The notes beneath the pieces were generated by a model, which did no database searches, was not told the DNA's origin, and saw only the letters and a list, made by a program, of their open reading frames with translations. Positions 9,074-18,800 of a stretch of DNA of 64,000 bases are shown piece after piece. This stretch comes from Ignavibacteria bacterium (GTDB taxonomy: Bacteria > Bacteroidota > Ignavibacteria > Kapaibacteriales > UBA4661): positions 1-64,000 of the forward strand of contig JACVZY010000034.1 in the NCBI GenBank assembly GCA_014654705.1, written 5' to 3'. The translations under genes were made by a program, and so were the position numbers. How positions within the stretch are numbered: position 1 is the first letter of the stretch; every line of letters begins with the position of its first letter.

Positions 9074-9535
9074 GTGACACCGTACACGAAATCTACGAAA
9101 TCCGCAACCGACGCAATCATCGAGCATAAATGGCTCGTGGTAGATGCTGCCGGACAAAATATTGGTCGCCTCGCAGCGCAAGTAGCGACGCTCCTTCGCG
9201 GTAAGCATAAAGCATATTACACACCGCACACTGATTGCGGCGATTATGTAATTGTTATCAATGCGGATCAAGCGACCATGGCACCAAAACGTGCCGAGAA
9301 AAAAGAATACTATCGCAACACGCTATACCCGGGTGGCGCTCGCTTCACAAGCTACAAAGACGTGAAGAAGAACAATCCGGCGTTTGCTATCGAACACGCC
9401 GTGCGCGGGATGCTTCCGAAAACGTCGCTCGGCGACAAACTCGTGAAGAAATTGCGCGTCGTCAACGGCGCAGAGCATGACCATGCGGCGCAGCAGCCCG
9501 TGGCATATCCTCTGCCGTACAACTTCAAATCGTAA
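9074..9535 (+). CDS. rplM: 50S ribosomal protein L13
   Basis: A 153-residue L13, an early-assembling large-subunit protein. Diagnostic stretches are WLVVDAAGQNIGRLAAQVA, LLRGKHKAYYTPHTDCGDYV, YRNTLYPGG and AVRGMLPKTSLG. It starts with GTG at 9074; the roughly 15-residue leader before EHKWLVVDA is usual for Bacteroidota/Chlorobi L13. It is the first gene of an operon with rpsI 33 bp downstream, the conserved L13-S9 pair. Confidence 0.97.
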   Translation: MTPYTKSTKSATDAIIEHKWLVVDAAGQNIGRLAAQVATLLRGKHKAYYTPHTDCGDYVIVINADQATMAPKRAEKKEYYRNTLYPGGARFTSYKDVKKNNPAFAIEHAVRGMLPKTSLGDKLVKKLRVVNGAEHDHAAQQPVAYPLPYNFKS

Positions 9536-9568
9536 CGGATTTTCCACTTCTTTTTTCTCAACGAATCA

Positions 9569-9967
9569 ATGTCAGCAACAGTAGTTTATTCAGCAACTGG
9601 CAAGCGTAAAAACGCTATTGCTAAAGTGCGTCTCAAGCCCGGTAACGGCAAAGTGGTCATTAACGGCAAAGAGACACTCGAAACCTATCTCGCCTCCGAA
9701 TTTCAACGCATGGACGTTTTGAAGCCGCTCTCGGTCACCGGTACCATCGGTACATTCGATGTGCAGATTGACGCACTCGGTGGCGGCAAAAGCGGTCAAG
9801 CAGGCGCGATGCGCCTCGGAATCGCTCGTGCACTCGTAACATACAACGAAGAACTTCGCTCTACACTTCGTATTGCCGAACTTCTTACACGCGATCCGCG
9901 TATGGTCGAGCGTAAAAAATACGGTCGCAAAAAAGCCCGCAAGCGCTTCCAGTTCTCCAAGCGTTAA
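9569..9967 (+). CDS. rpsI: 30S ribosomal protein S9
   Basis: A 132-residue S9. It starts with SATVVYSATGKRKNAIAKVRL, has the family GGGKSGQAGAMRLGIARAL stretch, and ends in the basic tail KKARKRFQFSKR. The C-terminal SKR reaches the P-site tRNA in known S9 structures. It is cotranscribed with rplM. A strong hairpin 41 bp after the stop may end or attenuate transcription before rpsB. Confidence 0.98.
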   Translation: MSATVVYSATGKRKNAIAKVRLKPGNGKVVINGKETLETYLASEFQRMDVLKPLSVTGTIGTFDVQIDALGGGKSGQAGAMRLGIARALVTYNEELRSTLRIAELLTRDPRMVERKKYGRKKARKRFQFSKR

Positions 9968-10007
9968 TTTACGCAGGAGAGATTTGCCTCCTCAATCACG
10001 CAATATT

Positions 10008-10056
10008 GCAACGCCCGTCGTCGCCGGCAAGCATTTCTTGTCAGCGACGACGTTGC
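10008..10056 (+). terminator. Strong hairpin in the rpsI-rpsB spacer (terminator or S2 leader)
   Basis: GCAAC (10008-10012) pairs with GTTGC (10052-10056) and GTCGTCGC (10017-10024) with GCGACGAC (10044-10051), with a 4-nt bulge on the 5' side. The sequence after it (ATATTTATTCTTTA) is U-rich but interrupted, so this may be a weak terminator for rplM-rpsI or part of the 5' leader of rpsB, where S2 often controls its own synthesis. The remaining 10057-10240 has no gene. Confidence 0.5.
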
Positions 10057-10240
10057 ATATTTATTCTTTACTCATTATTCATGTGTCGGGATTATCCCGT
10101 GTGTGGCGCATACTTAACAAAATTTGCGCTTACGGCAGATAAGTTGAACGACGCAGAAGTTTTAACACAACCTCTTGGGCAGAACGATTCGAGCTTCGAT
10201 GCTTCCGAACGTTACGCTCAAACTATCTTGGAGTTTTTTC

Positions 10241-11098
10241 ATGGCTAAAGCAAGTATCGAGCAATTGCTCGAAGCCGGCGCACACTTCGGACACCTTACG
10301 CGCCGTTGGAACCCGCAAATGCGGAATTTTATTTTTGCCGAGCGCAATGGTATTCACGTCATTGACCTTCGCAAAACCCAGCTTCTGGTGGACGTGGCAC
10401 ACGATGCTGCGCAAGAAGTTGCCAGCCGTGGCGGACGCTTTATGTTCGTCGGCACCAAAAAACAAGCAAAAGAAGTAATTGCCCGCGAAGCACGTCGCTG
10501 CGGTGCCTACTTTGCTGCCGACCGTTGGTTGGGTGGTATGTTGACCAATTTTACGACCATTCGCAAATCTATTCGCCGAATGGAAGCCATTGAGAAAATG
10601 GAATCTGACGGTACGTTTGAGAAATTGAAGAAAAAAGAACGCCTTGTACTCTCGCGAGAAAAAGAGAAACTTGACCGCATTTTGGGCGGTATCCGCGATA
10701 TGTCACGCCTTCCGGGGGCAATGTTTATTGTGGACATCAAAAAAGAGCACATCGCTATTGACGAAGCGCATAAACTCGGTATTCCAATTTTTGCTATCGT
10801 TGATACAAATTGCGACCCCAATACCGTTGATTACCCGATTCCTGCTAATGACGACTCAGTACGCACCGTCGAACTGATTACGAAAATTATGGCAGATGCG
10901 ATTATCGAAGGTAAAGAGTATGCAAAAATCAATAACATTGACACAGGCGCTGACGACAAAGATGCCTTTGCCGAAGACGATGACAGCAAATCTCGCCGTC
11001 GCCCTCGCAAACGCGGTCCGCGCACGGAAGTAAATACTGCTGACGCAAGTGCTGAAGCCGTTAGCGAGCCAGTCGCAGCAGAAGCAAGCGCTGAATAA
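10241..11098 (+). CDS. rpsB: 30S ribosomal protein S2
   Basis: A 285-residue S2. The ATG at 10241 gives the canonical [18 protein letters not shown]; an upstream in-frame ATG at 10175 would add non-conserved residues. Family blocks include [42 protein letters not shown] and [15 protein letters not shown]. The core ends near residue 235. A lineage-specific tail follows: an acidic run, the basic [10 protein letters not shown] and an Ala/Glu-rich end, all absent from the 241-residue E. coli protein. It heads the second half of the translation operon, followed by tsf. Confidence 0.97.
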   Translation: MAKASIEQLLEAGAHFGHLTRRWNPQMRNFIFAERNGIHVIDLRKTQLLVDVAHDAAQEVASRGGRFMFVGTKKQAKEVIAREARRCGAYFAADRWLGGMLTNFTTIRKSIRRMEAIEKMESDGTFEKLKKKERLVLSREKEKLDRILGGIRDMSRLPGAMFIVDIKKEHIAIDEAHKLGIPIFAIVDTNCDPNTVDYPIPANDDSVRTVELITKIMADAIIEGKEYAKINNIDTGADDKDAFAEDDDSKSRRRPRKRGPRTEVNTADASAEAVSEPVAAEASAE

Positions 11099-11197
11099 GC
11101 AAGCGCTGAATATAGCATCTGCACGTTCTGGCAAAATCGTCCGAAGAACAAACTAGAAATTTACTTTTCACTTATCACTTTTTCAACGAAACACATC

Positions 11198-12085
11198 ATG
11201 GCTGTAACTCTTGATATGGTCAAGAATCTGCGCGAAACGACCGGCGCAGGTATGGCAGACTGTAAGAAAGCGCTCGACGAGTCGCAAGGCGATATGGAAG
11301 GCGCAATCGAATATCTCCGCAAACGCGGCGCTGCCTCGGCGGCAAAACGCTCTGACCGCACGACCAATGAAGGTCTTATCGTTACCAAAACATCCGCAGA
11401 CGGCAAAATCGGCGCTATTGTGGAAATTAACTGCGAAACCGACTTCGTTGCTCGCAATGAAGAATTCGTGAACTTCGTCGGTACGGTAGTGGATACAATT
11501 TTGACAAAAAATCCTGCAAACGAAGAAGCATTGCTCTCGGCAGACATTGGCGGCAAAAAACTCGGCGACCTTATGAATGAAATGCTTGCAAAATTCAGCG
11601 AGCGCATTATTCTGAAGCGTTACGAGCGCCTCGAAGCCACAACAGCGAATGGTTTTCTCATGGATTACATTCACACCGGTAATAAACTGGGCGTTTTGCT
11701 TGAGCTGACTGCTGCTCCTGCGAGTGATAGCGCTCGTGCTCAAATGCGCGATATTGCAATGCAAATTGCCGCGATGAGCCCGCGCTTTACCCGCCGCGAG
11801 GAAGTAGATAATACAACGCTTGCCAAGGAAAAAGAAATCTATACCGAGCAGGCGATTCAGCAAGGTAAAAAGCCCGAAATTGCACAAAAAGTAGCCGAAG
11901 GGCGTGTTGAGAAATTCTACCAAGAGTTCTGCTTGGTTGAGCAGACCTTTGTGAAAGATTCTGGCAAAACTGTTGCCGATGTTCTGAAAGAAATTGGTAA
12001 CGGCACAGACGCAGTACGCTTCCGGCGCTATTTCTTGGGCGAACTTGGCAATAACGTTGCTTCTGAAAACGCTGCCAATAACTAA
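11198..12085 (+). CDS. tsf: Elongation factor Ts
   Basis: A 295-residue guanine-nucleotide exchange factor that recycles EF-Tu-GDP. The N-terminal TS-N domain is diagnostic (VKNLRETTGAGMADCKKALDE, AIEYLRKRGAA). The core has GAIVEINCETDFVARNEEF, the stretch that contacts EF-Tu, and DIAMQIAAMSPRF. It follows rpsB by 99 bp, the nearly universal rpsB-tsf pairing, and is followed by a strong intrinsic terminator. Confidence 0.97.
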   Translation: MAVTLDMVKNLRETTGAGMADCKKALDESQGDMEGAIEYLRKRGAASAAKRSDRTTNEGLIVTKTSADGKIGAIVEINCETDFVARNEEFVNFVGTVVDTILTKNPANEEALLSADIGGKKLGDLMNEMLAKFSERIILKRYERLEATTANGFLMDYIHTGNKLGVLLELTAAPASDSARAQMRDIAMQIAAMSPRFTRREEVDNTTLAKEKEIYTEQAIQQGKKPEIAQKVAEGRVEKFYQEFCLVEQTFVKDSGKTVADVLKEIGNGTDAVRFRRYFLGELGNNVASENAANN

Positions 12086-12095
12086 GACAAAAAGA

Positions 12096-12128
12096 ATGGC
12101 TCAAAACATTAGGTTTTGAGCCATTTTT
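12096..12128 (+). terminator. Intrinsic terminator after tsf
   Basis: ATGGCTCAAAAC (12096-12107) pairs perfectly with GTTTTGAGCCAT (12113-12124) around a 5-nt loop, followed by a T run. It lies 10 bp after the tsf stop and separates tsf from pyrH-frr. Confidence 0.9.
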
Positions 12129-12185
12129 CTGTGTAACTTGCTCTTCGTCATTCGTTTCCTTTTATCTCCAAACTTCTACCATCCG

Positions 12186-12899
12186 ATGAAACCACACTAC
12201 AAACGCATTTTGCTAAAACTGAGCGGGGAATCGCTCTTGGGTTCGCAGCAGTACGGTATTGATTCCGGTATATTAAGCTATGTGGCGGAGGAAGTGAAAA
12301 TCATTCACGATTTAGGGGTGGAAGTAGCGTTGGTTATAGGGGGCGGGAACATTTATCGGGGTATCAATGCCGAGCATCACGGAATAGACCGCGTTTCGGG
12401 TGATTATATGGGAATGTTGGCGACGGTTATCAATTCCATTGCCCTCCAGAATGCCCTCGAATTGCGCGGCGTACCGACGCGCCTCCAAACCGCCATTACT
12501 ATGTCGCAGATTGCCGAGCCATTCATTCGTCGCCGTGCGGTGCGGCATCTGGAAAAGGGACGGGTGATTATTTTCGGTGCCGGCACGGGAAATCCTTATT
12601 TTACAACCGATACAAGCGCTTCACTCCGCGCAACAGAAATCAATGCCGATGTGATTATCAAAGGGACGCGCGTGGATGGTGTATATGATTCCGATCCTGA
12701 GAAAAACCCCGATGCCAAGCGCTTCGATACTGTTACCTTCCGTTATGCGCTGGAGAATAACCTGCGCGTGATGGATATGACCGCCTTCACGCTTGCGCAG
12801 GAAAACAACGTCCCAATTATTGTGTACGATATGGCGACGGCGGGCAATTTGAAACGCTTGGTAATGGGCGAAAAGATTGGCACGAAAATTACAAACTAG
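12186..12899 (+). CDS. pyrH: UMP kinase
   Basis: A 237-residue hexameric-type bacterial UMP kinase (amino-acid kinase fold) that makes UDP from UMP in pyrimidine synthesis. The start at 12186 gives [19 protein letters not shown]; a longer frame from 12138 only reads spacer. Motifs: [67 protein letters not shown]. It sits between tsf and frr, the standard order in many phyla. Confidence 0.97.
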   Translation: MKPHYKRILLKLSGESLLGSQQYGIDSGILSYVAEEVKIIHDLGVEVALVIGGGNIYRGINAEHHGIDRVSGDYMGMLATVINSIALQNALELRGVPTRLQTAITMSQIAEPFIRRRAVRHLEKGRVIIFGAGTGNPYFTTDTSASLRATEINADVIIKGTRVDGVYDSDPEKNPDAKRFDTVTFRYALENNLRVMDMTAFTLAQENNVPIIVYDMATAGNLKRLVMGEKIGTKITN

Positions 12900-12993
12900 A
12901 AATATTACTCGCTTAGATAGCGTACGTTTGAGACACATATGTGCTGCAATGCTTCGGGGACAATGTGTGTGCCCCAGTGGCATTTGCTGACGA

Positions 12994-13028
12994 ATTCAAA
13001 CCTCAACATTCAAACCTCAACTTCCAAA
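12994..13028 (+). repeat. Heptanucleotide repeat directly upstream of frr
   Basis: Five consecutive 7-mers: ATTCAAA (12994), CCTCAAC (13001), ATTCAAA (13008), CCTCAAC (13015) and TTCCAAA (13022). The last ends 5 nt before the frr ATG, where a Shine-Dalgarno would be expected but is absent. The two 14-bp units are exact copies. Confidence 0.85.
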
Positions 13029-13033
13029 CCACT

Positions 13034-13594
13034 ATGCCAGTACAAGATATTGTGAATAAATCGCAGACGGCAATGAAAAAAACGCTTGACCATCTGCAGC
13101 AAGATTTCTCCAAAGTCCGCACCGGACGCGCTAGCGCTGCCATTCTCGACCCCGTGCGCGTCGATTACTACGGCTCTCCGATGCCGCTTAGTCAGGTAGC
13201 GTCTATGGCTGTACCTGACCCGCGTACTATCGTCGTGCAGCCGTTTGAAAAAGCAATGCTGACACCGATTGAACGCGCTATTCGGGAAGCTGATTTGGGC
13301 TTGAACCCATCCAATGACGGCAATGTTGTGCGCGTACCGATACCAATGCTCACCGAAGAACGCCGCAAGGAAATCGTGAAGACGTGCAAAAAATTTGCTG
13401 AAGATGCCCGCATTGCTATTCGTAATATCCGCCGCGACCATAACGAAATGCTCAAGAAAATCGAAAAAGAAGAACATCTCTCCGAAGATGAACGCAAACG
13501 CGGCGAAGGAGAAATCCAAAAAACCACTGACCGCTTTATCAAAAACGTTGATGAAATGACCGAAGCAAAAGAAAAAGAAGTGATGGCGGTGTAA
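13034..13594 (+). CDS. frr: Ribosome recycling factor
   Basis: A 186-residue RRF that splits post-termination ribosomes with EF-G. The ATG at 13034 gives the usual length and start (MPVQDIVNKSQTAMKKTLDHL). Conserved blocks are KVRTGRASAAILDPVRVDYYG, PLSQVASMAVPDPRTIVVQPF and IRNIRRDHNEMLKK. No Shine-Dalgarno is visible; the codon is preceded by an A/C-rich heptamer repeat. The operon ends in a strong terminator 56 bp downstream. Confidence 0.97.
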   Translation: MPVQDIVNKSQTAMKKTLDHLQQDFSKVRTGRASAAILDPVRVDYYGSPMPLSQVASMAVPDPRTIVVQPFEKAMLTPIERAIREADLGLNPSNDGNVVRVPIPMLTEERRKEIVKTCKKFAEDARIAIRNIRRDHNEMLKKIEKEEHLSEDERKRGEGEIQKTTDRFIKNVDEMTEAKEKEVMAV

Positions 13595-13649
13595 AAATGC
13601 AACCTCGAAAATACCTGAATTCTCCTTCTGAATTTCGGTGTCCATGGTG

Positions 13650-13700
13650 AACAAAGAAAACGTCCGGCTCGCATACTTGCAAGTCGGACGTTTCTTTGTT
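13650..13700. terminator. Terminator hairpin between frr and the SusCD lipoprotein gene
   Basis: A 17/16-nt inverted repeat: AACAAAGAAAACGTCCG (13650-13666) against CGGACGTTTCTTTGTT (13685-13700), with one bulged base and an 18-nt loop. It has a U-rich descending arm on the + strand and A-rich bases on the other side, so it can serve both convergent transcripts. Confidence 0.8.
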
Positions 13701-13736
13701 GCTTCTGATGTGTTGCCTTGTCGTCATTAGAGTGCG

Positions 13737-14213
13737 TTACCGCGTGGTAATTACCACAGTGCCTGCGCCGGAAATACCATTGCCGGAGAATGACTCGCCA
13801 CCAGCAGTAACGGCACTGGCAATGAAAATAATTCTCGTGTTTGCGGCTGTGCCTGTGGGAATGGTGTAGGTAAATGTTTGCGTGGCGCGGTTGGGCGAGG
13901 GACTGACATTGACACTTACGTTTGCAATGCGTGTGCGAGTCGAGCCTGCTTGTGTATAAAGATTGACTGTTGTAACGGGAGAATCAAGCGTTGTATATGT
14001 TAGCGTCAGTGTCAGTGCCGTACCGGCAGCGGCAGTAAGAGTGCTTGCTTGGGTATTTGTCGCAGAATTCAGCACTGTAAATGTCCGAATAAGTGCAATC
14101 GGTCCCCCGACTGTTGCCACACTACTGAGCGGATTCGGCTCGGTGTAGCAGGAAGCAAGCGGCAGCAACAGCGCGAACGCAACAACGAGAGAATAAAAAT
14201 TATGTCGTTTCAT
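13737..14213 (-). CDS. Small lipoprotein at the end of the SusCD operon
   Basis: A 158-residue protein not recognised at family level. A signal peptide (FYSLVVAFALLLPLASC) ends in a lipobox with Cys22, so it is probably an outer-membrane lipoprotein. The mature part is Thr/Ser/Ala-rich with alternating hydrophobic residues (LTLTLTYTTL, RIANVSVNVSP, TQTFTYTIP, RIIFIASAVT), as in a single immunoglobulin-like beta-sandwich. It lies 38 bp after the SusD-like gene on the same strand. Small beta-sandwich lipoproteins in this position often bind ligand at the surface; that role is inferred from context only. Confidence 0.65.
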   Translation of the reverse strand: MKRHNFYSLVVAFALLLPLASCYTEPNPLSSVATVGGPIALIRTFTVLNSATNTQASTLTAAAGTALTLTLTYTTLDSPVTTVNLYTQAGSTRTRIANVSVNVSPSPNRATQTFTYTIPTGTAANTRIIFIASAVTAGGESFSGNGISGAGTVVITTR

Positions 14214-14251
14214 GATGAAAAGAGAAAAGTGTTATACAAAAAAGTATTGTG

Positions 14252-15766
14252 TTAGCGTCGGTCACGCCACATGACGGTTGTGAAGAAATCCCGTGCTGTG
14301 CCCCAGTTTGCCTGATAGACCTCGCGGTTCCGGGTCTGCTCGGAAGTGGGATACAGTGGTCGTTGAATCCATTTTCCGTTTGCTTCGGGGTTGTGATTTT
14401 GCGGTAAAGCCAAGTCTCTGTACACGCTCGCACTGTAAGCGTAGCGTCGCATATCCACCCACACTTCGGGGTGCGTAAAGAGTGCTTTGTATTTCTCTTC
14501 CATAATCGTCGAAAGGCGAATTTGCCCCGCAGCAGGAATTCGGTCGATGTAAGCGGTAATGTCTGCTGTTGCAACGCCATATTTCTGCATATTTGCTCGA
14601 ACAGCATCCACAAGTGCCGTGCGTGCTTCGGCGGGAGCGCCGATGCTGGTTTCTGTTCCACCGGCAGCAAGGAAACGAGCTTCGGCTTCGATAAATTTCT
14701 GCTCGGCAAAGGTGATAATTTGAATCGGATTGTTGGGGAACCACGAATTGGGCGTAATAAATGGTTGTACACCCGTGCCGGAGCCAGCGCCGCTTACGCC
14801 TCCGACCGGCGGCAATGGCAAAGCACCGCCAGTCGATGAACCCGCAATAATCGGCAAGCGCGGATCAGCTACTCGCGGAGAGCCGGACGACATCTTGCTG
14901 ACATAATACTCACCAAAGACAAATGTATATGTTCTATTGATCACAGTCTGATTTGCTAGAGCTAGATAAGGATTCGGTGTGCGGGCATTTGTGTAGGAGA
15001 ATTGGAAATCCAGTGCGTTGCCCGTTAGCGCTCCGGCATTGAGCGCGGCAAGAGCATTTTGTGCTGCTGCGGCAGCACCTTTGGCGGTGAGGTGCAGAGC
15101 ATATCGCGCACGGAGAGCATTCGCCACTGCTATCCACGATGCAGTGTTGCCGCCATAGATGATATCGCCACGGTTGGTAAATTGTGCTCCGGCAGGCAGA
15201 GCGGTATTATTATTGGGACGACGCAATAATTCTATACCTTCGTTGAGTAGGGTTTGGATAGTCGTATAAATTTGTTCTTGTTTGTCGTAGGTCGGAAAAA
15301 GGTTTGCACTTCCTTGGAACGCCTGCGAGTAGGGAACATTTTCCCACGTATCGGTTGCCAAGCCAAGATTAATCGCCTGCATGATTTTGCCCGCACCTTC
15401 ATAGTAAGGCGAGTTCTGGGTTTTAGCTTGTTTGACCATACGGTCAGCATTAGTCAGACCATCAAGATAAATTTCTGACCACGCATTGCCGAGCGTACTC
15501 GGAATGTGCGTATCGGAAGCGCCTTGTGCAATATTGGACTGGTGCTGTGTCCATAAAGAAGAATTTACGCCCACGCTGTAATGTGCATTGGCTGCGTACC
15601 ACTGCAAGGCAGGAAGCATTGTGCGCAAATCTACTGCTGCCGGACGTGTCGGGTCAATGTTGGTATCGCCACCAATATAGTTTTCGCAGCCGGATGCAAG
15701 AATGGCAATGCAAAAGATTGCCGCAAGCACCGTTTGCCCCCGTCGCGTATATTGTGAAAAGTTCAT
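14252..15766 (-). CDS. SusD/RagB-family nutrient-binding lipoprotein
   Basis: A 504-residue SusD-like lipoprotein. The signal peptide ends with LASGC, a lipobox at residues 23-27. The mature start (ENYIGGDTNIDPTRPAAVDLRTMLPALQ) and internal blocks such as LGNAWSEIYLDGLTNADRMV, YEGAGKIMQAINLGLATDTWENVPYSQAF, ANALRARYALHL and ITFAEQKFIEAEARFLA are typical of the SusD-like_2 group. It would cap the SusC barrel encoded upstream and deliver ligand. The ligand could be glycan or peptide; no glycosidase or peptidase lies nearby to decide. Confidence 0.9.
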   Translation of the reverse strand: MNFSQYTRRGQTVLAAIFCIAILASGCENYIGGDTNIDPTRPAAVDLRTMLPALQWYAANAHYSVGVNSSLWTQHQSNIAQGASDTHIPSTLGNAWSEIYLDGLTNADRMVKQAKTQNSPYYEGAGKIMQAINLGLATDTWENVPYSQAFQGSANLFPTYDKQEQIYTTIQTLLNEGIELLRRPNNNTALPAGAQFTNRGDIIYGGNTASWIAVANALRARYALHLTAKGAAAAAQNALAALNAGALTGNALDFQFSYTNARTPNPYLALANQTVINRTYTFVFGEYYVSKMSSGSPRVADPRLPIIAGSSTGGALPLPPVGGVSGAGSGTGVQPFITPNSWFPNNPIQIITFAEQKFIEAEARFLAAGGTETSIGAPAEARTALVDAVRANMQKYGVATADITAYIDRIPAAGQIRLSTIMEEKYKALFTHPEVWVDMRRYAYSASVYRDLALPQNHNPEANGKWIQRPLYPTSEQTRNREVYQANWGTARDFFTTVMWRDRR

Positions 15767-15851
15767 AGTTCTGAAAAATTAAGTTCAAAGATTTGTTCGT
15801 TGAGGGAAAAACTTCCGTGTCAAATGTTTTCTGTCGGATGTGACAACAACA

Positions 15852-18800
15852 TTAGAACGTAACACTCACGCCAAAGGCGTAGCTCCGTGTTGCAGGAGTA
15901 TTTCTGCCGATAAATCCGAAGGTACTTGAGCCTGCACCAAAGGAGAGACCATCGGGGTCGAAGCCGCGAAACGGCGTATTGAGCCAAAGGTTGTTTCCGG
16001 TGAGCGTCAGGCGCAAGCCTTGAATAATGCTGCCTTCGCCGAAAAGAGACTTCGGAAGTGCGTATCCAAGCGATAGATTGCGCAAGCGAACCCATGAAGC
16101 ATCTTGAACAGCAACAGAATAATGGCTGATATAACTTGCGTTCGTGCGGAATATGCGATAGGTGTTGTTAATTGCCGTTCCCGTCCAGAGGACAGGCTGG
16201 GTATTCGTGTTGCCTTGTGCATCCACGCCGTTGAAAACGATATTGCGGTTGCGTGCATCACCCGTCCAGCCGCTAATGCCGTTGCGCAAGCGATTCGGTT
16301 CAGACAAATCCACTGCTTGACCGCCATGTCGCCATTCAATCAGGAACGATAACGACAAACCATTCCACGAGAACGTATTAGTCAAGCCGCCTTGCCAGTC
16401 GGGGAACGCATTACCTACTTTGACAGGGCGATTGAGATCAACCGTCGGGAAACCGTCCGTGCCGATAATCGCTTGTCCGTTGGCATTGCGAACAAAATCA
16501 AAACCGTAGATGTCGCCGACCGAAGGATTCGGATTGGTCGGGTCTGTGCCCGGGCGTACCCAGCGCAGAGTGGCGTATGGTGAGAAATCACCACCCGAAG
16601 GAACAATTTCGTTGATACCGTTTGCAATATCCACAATTTCACCGCGTTGGCGCGACCAGTTCAGCGTTGCATCCCACGAAAAATCATTTGTTTGAATAAT
16701 CCGAGCGTTGAGCAAGACTTCAATACCCGTGTTACGAACAGTACCACCGTTCACCACAAAGGAGGAAAATCCTGTGGAATTCGATACCGGCAGATTCACG
16801 ATTTGGTCTTCGGTGGTTTGGTTAAAATATGCCACATCCACACCAAAGCGATTGTCCAAGAAGCGTAATTCCGTACCTACTTCGATACCTGTGGTGCGTT
16901 CGGGGCGTAGATTCAGCGAACCGGACTGACCGGCAAGTCGGAAGCCCGTAACGTTACCAATCGGGAACGCTCCGGCGAGCGTGTAGTATTCACCAATGCT
17001 ATACGGACCGATACCGTCTCTGCCCACCGAAGCGTAGGAAGCGCGAATCTTGCCGAGCGAAAGCCAGTCCGCATCGTTTTTCAAGAGTTCGCTAAAGACA
17101 AAACTCAAGCTGGCTGAAGGGTAAAAGAAGGAGCGGTTTTGTGAGGGGAGCGTGGAAGACCAATCATTACGTCCGGTAACGTTCAAAAAGAGCATATTTT
17201 TGTAGCTCAGTTTTGCATCGGCAAAAACACCCACAAGGCGCTGCAAGGAATAACTCCGCCCGGTGAAGAGGGTCGTTGCATTGCTCAAGTCGTAAAAACC
17301 TGTAACGGAAAACCCTTCACCGCGAGAGAAGATACCGGAACTCTGAATGTCGGTAATGGCGTTACCAACGGTGAGCGATGCGCTAAAATCTTCACCAAAA
17401 TCTTGCGCGGCGGTGATGAAGAGTTGCGAGTTGATTTCGCGGTTGTTATAGCTTTCTTCGGTAATGTATCCACCGACAGCCGCAGCGCCCTCAATTTCGG
17501 GACCGACTACACGGCGGCGGGAATCATTGAAGTAGTCTAATGTCAATTGATACGTCGCTGTCAACCACGAAAAAGGACGATAATTGAATTTTACATCGCC
17601 AAATATACGGTTCACATTGTCGCGCAATGGCGCGTTGAGAGCGACATAGAGCGGGTGTTCGATAACGCCGTTTGAGTAATTAAAGGGTGTTTGTCGTCCG
17701 TCGGGTGTTAGTTCAATTTTCCCATTCGTGGAACCGGGCAGCACTCTGACTTCTCTGACATCAAATGACGGCATCCAGAATGCCAGAGCGCTGTAAATAG
17801 AGCGCCCGCCGTTCTGCGGACGTGCCCCGCCGGAGTTAGAATAGTTCACCGAGCCGCCTGCATCGAATTGTTCATCCAGTTTTGCCGTCCCGCGCAGGCT
17901 GATGGTCGTGCGCTGAAAATCTGTTCCGGGTACGATACCGGTCTGGTCCATGCGGGAAATGGAGGTGAAGAATTTTGCCGTTTCGTTGCCGCCGGAAATA
18001 GAAAGCTGCTGGTCGTACCGCATTCCGACGCGGAAGAAATTACGATAATTGTCGTAGAAGGGGTCATTGCGGTAGGAACGTGGTAATCCAAACGCCCAAA
18101 AAATTGTTCTGTTCGATGCAGTGTCAGCGCCATCGGCATAGCCACCCTCGCCAAAGGTGCGCTGTACTGTCGGTGTTTTGCCGACTTCATCCATTGTAAC
18201 GGTTGAACTGAAGGTAATCAGCGTTTTACCGGAAATCCCTTTTTTCGTCGTGATGACCACAACCCCGTTGGCTGCACGCAAGCCATAGAGCGCCGTTGCA
18301 GCCGGACCTTTGAGGATGTTAATTGATTCAATATCGTCGGGGTTAATATCCGCAGCACGGTTCGACATAGAAAATGCCTCTGAACTACCACCATTCCCAG
18401 CAACGATTGTCCCCGAACCCTGGCTGGGTTGATTGTTTCCGGCACGCGTCTCGTTGCTGATAGGAATACCGTCCACGACAAAAAGAGGTTGGCTGTTGCC
18501 GCTCGGCGAGAGCGACGACACACCGCGAATGATAATTTGAGAGCCTGCTCCTACGCCGCCACCGCTATTGTTGATGGTTACTCCTGCCAGTCTGCCTTGC
18601 AAGCCAGCAACAACGTTGGGCTGATTATTCTGCATAATTTCTCGGGAAGAGAGTTCTTGCACGGAATATCCCAGCGCTTTTTTCTCCTGCTTTACACCAA
18701 ACGCTGTAACAACAACGTCATCAAGTGCTTTTGTATCGAAATCGAGTCGAACATCAATAGTCGTGCGGTCGCCGATAGCAACTTCCGTCGGTGCGTAGCC

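Noticed and set aside
11183-11923. A 246-codon frame antisense to tsf
   Set aside because: Shadow of the sense reading frame; no recognisable domain and no upstream signals.
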